Of a stretch of DNA of 45,285 nucleotides, positions 43,639 to 45,285 are shown one piece after another. The first letter of the stretch is position 1. Each line of letters starts with the position of its first letter. The stretch is from Branchiostoma floridae (Eukaryota > Chordata > Leptocardii > Amphioxiformes > Branchiostomatidae), in the NCBI RefSeq assembly GCF_000003815.2, contig NC_049983.1, positions 23,924,414-23,969,698 on the forward strand, given 5' to 3'. The notes beneath the pieces are model-generated. The model saw only the letters and a list, made by a program, of their open reading frames with translations, was not told the DNA's origin and searched no databases. A program made the translations under genes and the position numbers.

Positions 43639-44123
43639 CAGTCAAACCTGCCTATAGCGGCCACTCAAAGGACTGGAGAAATATGGCCACTATAGACAGG
43701 TGGCCACTATAAAGAAAATGTTAATCAATTGACAATGAGCAAGCTACACAGGATTTCAGTTCCCACTAATCTTTCTCACCAAGTAACATTGTCTTGATCA
43801 GTAAATTCACCAACAAAGACTTGTACTCTAATGCTCAAGGCATGCATACCTTCTGCTACTGCCAAAATGACCCTGTCAGGAACTCCAAATCCTTGCTAAC
43901 TACAATTTCAAACTCGGTGCAGGGTGACATAAGGCTGCAGTATGGTTGCAATAGGCAGTGTTTCTGTATCAACGGGACCGGAAATCATGTGGCCGTGACC
44001 GCGTTGGACAGGTGGCCGCTAAGCCTATTTCTTAATCATTACGAATCCAAGGGACCGACAAAAAGTGGCCACTATGGCCAGGTGGCTGCTATGCAAGAGT
44101 GGCCGCTAATACAGGTTTGACTG
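43639..44123. mobile_element. Tc1/mariner-type (Tigger/pogo-like) MITE
   Basis: 485 bp with inverted ends cagtcaaacctgcctatagc and its mirror (gctaatacaggtttgactg), flanked by TA on both sides. Subterminal gtggccactat/gtggccgcta repeats in both orientations. No transposase; the ORF inside is accidental. It sits in the intron between ZU5 and UPA exons. Confidence 0.88.
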
Positions 44124-44274
44124 TACTGTATATTAATTGAATAACAAATATGAATGATGTCAATGATATACTCAAGGATATGAATGATAATGCATAACCT
44201 TCTGAACAGCTTTCATCTTATTTCATAATGAACTTGAATCTTATCAATGCTGTCTTCTTATGTTACTACCACAG

Positions 44275-44418
44275 ACCCTAAAAGAGGATGAGAGAGATTG
44301 GAACTTTGTGCCATGTGACTTCAAAACCTGCCTTTTGAATCCGGGTGACATCTGCTGCCTAAAGGGGATTGTTAAGAGTGGGGAGGACACGGTTGTCACA
44401 GTGGATATTTCTCCAGAG
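44275..44418 (+). CDS. FIIND part 3: UPA, first exon
   Basis: 144 nt, phase 0 to 0. Acceptor ctaccacag, donor GAG|GTTGGT (weak). WNFVPCDFKTCLLNPGDICC and LKGIVKSGEDTVVTVDISPE form a β-sandwich segment in the place where UPA follows ZU5. Confidence 0.75.
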
Positions 44419-44839
44419 GTTGGTAATTTTAAAGAGTTTTGCTTTGTGTAATGGCAGTTGTCAACTCTCTGAATAGATTTGCCTCTTCGATTGCCTTCTC
44501 AGAACTGATCAGTCTGTTCCTTTATTACTAGTAAGTATAATAGGTTACAGATGTGACCACATGTTGGCAGGTTCCTACAGTTACAATGAGTAGCTATATT
44601 ATAAGGCACTGCTGGAATCAGCGATCTTTGTAACACAGCGACACAGCAAGGACGAATTTTAGACAATTTCATTTACCCCTGAGTGCTCTATCCAAATGAA
44701 CATAATGCTGATGTTGTATGCAGTTCAGACATAAATAGTCAATGGCAATGACTTTTGTTTTGATGAATACAGTGAGGTAGTCAAGAATGTTTCTTCACAT
44801 CTATATGTTTTATACACATTTTTGCTGTTAAATTTTCAG

Positions 44840-45005
44840 CACCTAGTGTACGAGGATACCTTCAACAACAACAAATCCTATGAACCATTCCGAGTGGAAG
44901 TTACTGCCGATATCTGGATGGACAACACCTTACAGTTGCACTTGGAACTGCTGAAAAAGACCAATGATGAAGCGAAGAAGACATCTGTTTCAAAACTAAA
45001 ACTTG
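44840..45005 (+). CDS. FIIND part 4: UPA, second exon
   Basis: 166 nt, phase 0 to 1. Acceptor aattttcag, donor CTTG|GTAAGA. HLVYEDTFNNNKSYEPFRVE and DIWMDNTLQLHLELLKK, as at the end of UPA (FxVEVxxLWxDxxLxLxLxL). After UPA, known FIIND proteins carry a CARD; the next domain here is outside the window. Confidence 0.78.
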
Positions 45006-45237
45006 GTAAGACTATTCAATAACTAAATTATACCACTTCACTGGTATTAAGACCTTTTCTATCAAAACACATTGTTTTGCTTATTTTGGATGCTATCAAT
45101 ACCAATTAAGATGGCATCTGCACATCCAAAGTTCAATATTTGACTGTAGAAGTCATGTTGTCAACTGTTCAAACCCAGATTAGGAGTTTGAAGCTTGTTA
45201 CTGAACACTTCTATAAGTAGCTATTCCCTTTATTCAG

Positions 45238-45285
45238 GACGCTACAAGCAAAGTACAGCAGCTGAAGGAGGTGGCAGCAACCTTT
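45238..45285 (+). CDS. Partial exon at the window edge
   Basis: Begins after tttattcag in phase 1: RYKQSTAAEGGGSNL. A polar Gly/Ser linker, cut by the end of the window; a C-terminal domain probably follows. Confidence 0.6.

Larger units (their letters stand above)
11896..45285 (+). other. Gene-level model: ANK-CARD-Roc-COR-TIR-death-FIIND protein (3' end outside the window)
   Basis: Overall span of the exons listed below. Joining 34 exons gives 6,325 coding nt (about 2,108 codons) with no internal stop and matching phase at every junction: phase 0 through the whole ankyrin array and into the CARD exon, then 1, 1, 1, 1, 0, 2, 1, 1, 0, 1, 0, 2, 1, 0, 0, 1. The chain of phases is the strongest evidence that the ankyrin part and the signalling part belong to one gene. 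Known family roles: ankyrin repeats bind proteins, CARD, TIR and death domains recruit like domains, Roc-COR is a GTPase switch and dimeriser, and ZU5-UPA (FIIND) can self-cleave. Inferred role: cytosolic innate sensor or scaffold. A break into two genes between 33996 and 35222 is not excluded. Confidence 0.7.

Noticed and set aside
43794-44120. 108-codon plus-strand ORF
   Set aside because: It lies inside the TA-flanked MITE and has no matching splice phase.

Overview
The window looks like nuclear DNA of an invertebrate deuterostome, most probably a lancelet (amphioxus, Branchiostoma). The genes are split into short exons with GT-AG introns, the coding parts are immune-type domain mixtures of the kind expanded in lancelets, and the non-coding DNA is packed with foldback elements, MITEs, satellites and retroelement fragments. 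No rRNA, tRNA, CRISPR or bacterial-type operon was seen. The organism call is inference from gene content and style.

Layout. (1) 1-2370: the 3' end of a plus-strand gene encoding a GT-B fold (GT4-like) glycosyltransferase domain; two exons are visible (739-837, 1133-2370) and the rest lies upstream. (2) 2.4-11.9 kb: repeat-rich spacer holding a 2-kb foldback element whose arms carry a 53-bp tandem repeat, a 37-bp satellite of about 40 units, hAT-like MITE pieces and one small repeat-containing ORF of uncertain status. (3) 11.9-34.0 kb: the 5' half of a very large plus-strand gene. It has a start exon, fifteen intact ankyrin-repeat exons (fourteen of exactly 99 nt and one of 102 nt, all phase 0), a C-terminal cap exon, and about eleven dead or truncated ankyrin exons. 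Its introns contain a minus-strand DIRS-like tyrosine-recombinase retrotransposon (about 14.4-18.2 kb), LINE pieces and several foldback elements. (4) 35.2-45.3 kb: the 3' half of the same gene by splice phase. It encodes a CARD, a Roc GTPase interrupted by a 39-bp coding minisatellite, a COR domain, a TIR-like domain, a death domain, and a ZU5-UPA (FIIND-like) region. The gene runs off the right edge.

How it fits together. All the exons I defined join in frame: the phase of every donor matches the next acceptor. This gives a predicted protein of about 2,100 residues up to the window edge, with the order ANK x15 - CARD - Roc - COR - TIR - death - FIIND. I know the single families (ROCO proteins, CARD/death adaptors, FIIND of NLRP1/CARD8) but not this combination. 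It would join a ligand-recognition array, a GTPase switch, three signalling modules and a possible autoproteolytic release module in one polypeptide. The FIIND keeps the predicted catalytic His and Ser with the spacing I recall from NLRP1 (27 residues), but Gly replaces the usual Phe before the Ser. This is the main candidate for an undescribed system.

The ankyrin part records its own evolution. Blocks of functional exon plus dead exon were copied repeatedly. The dead exons share the same 9-nt deletion and the same donor change (GT to AT), so they were copied already dead. Paralogous introns serve as empty sites that bracket the DIRS, MITE and foldback insertions.

Limits: no alignment, splice predictor or database was available. 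Exon calls come from reading AG/GT sites, phase and domain sense. I cannot show that all exons enter one transcript.
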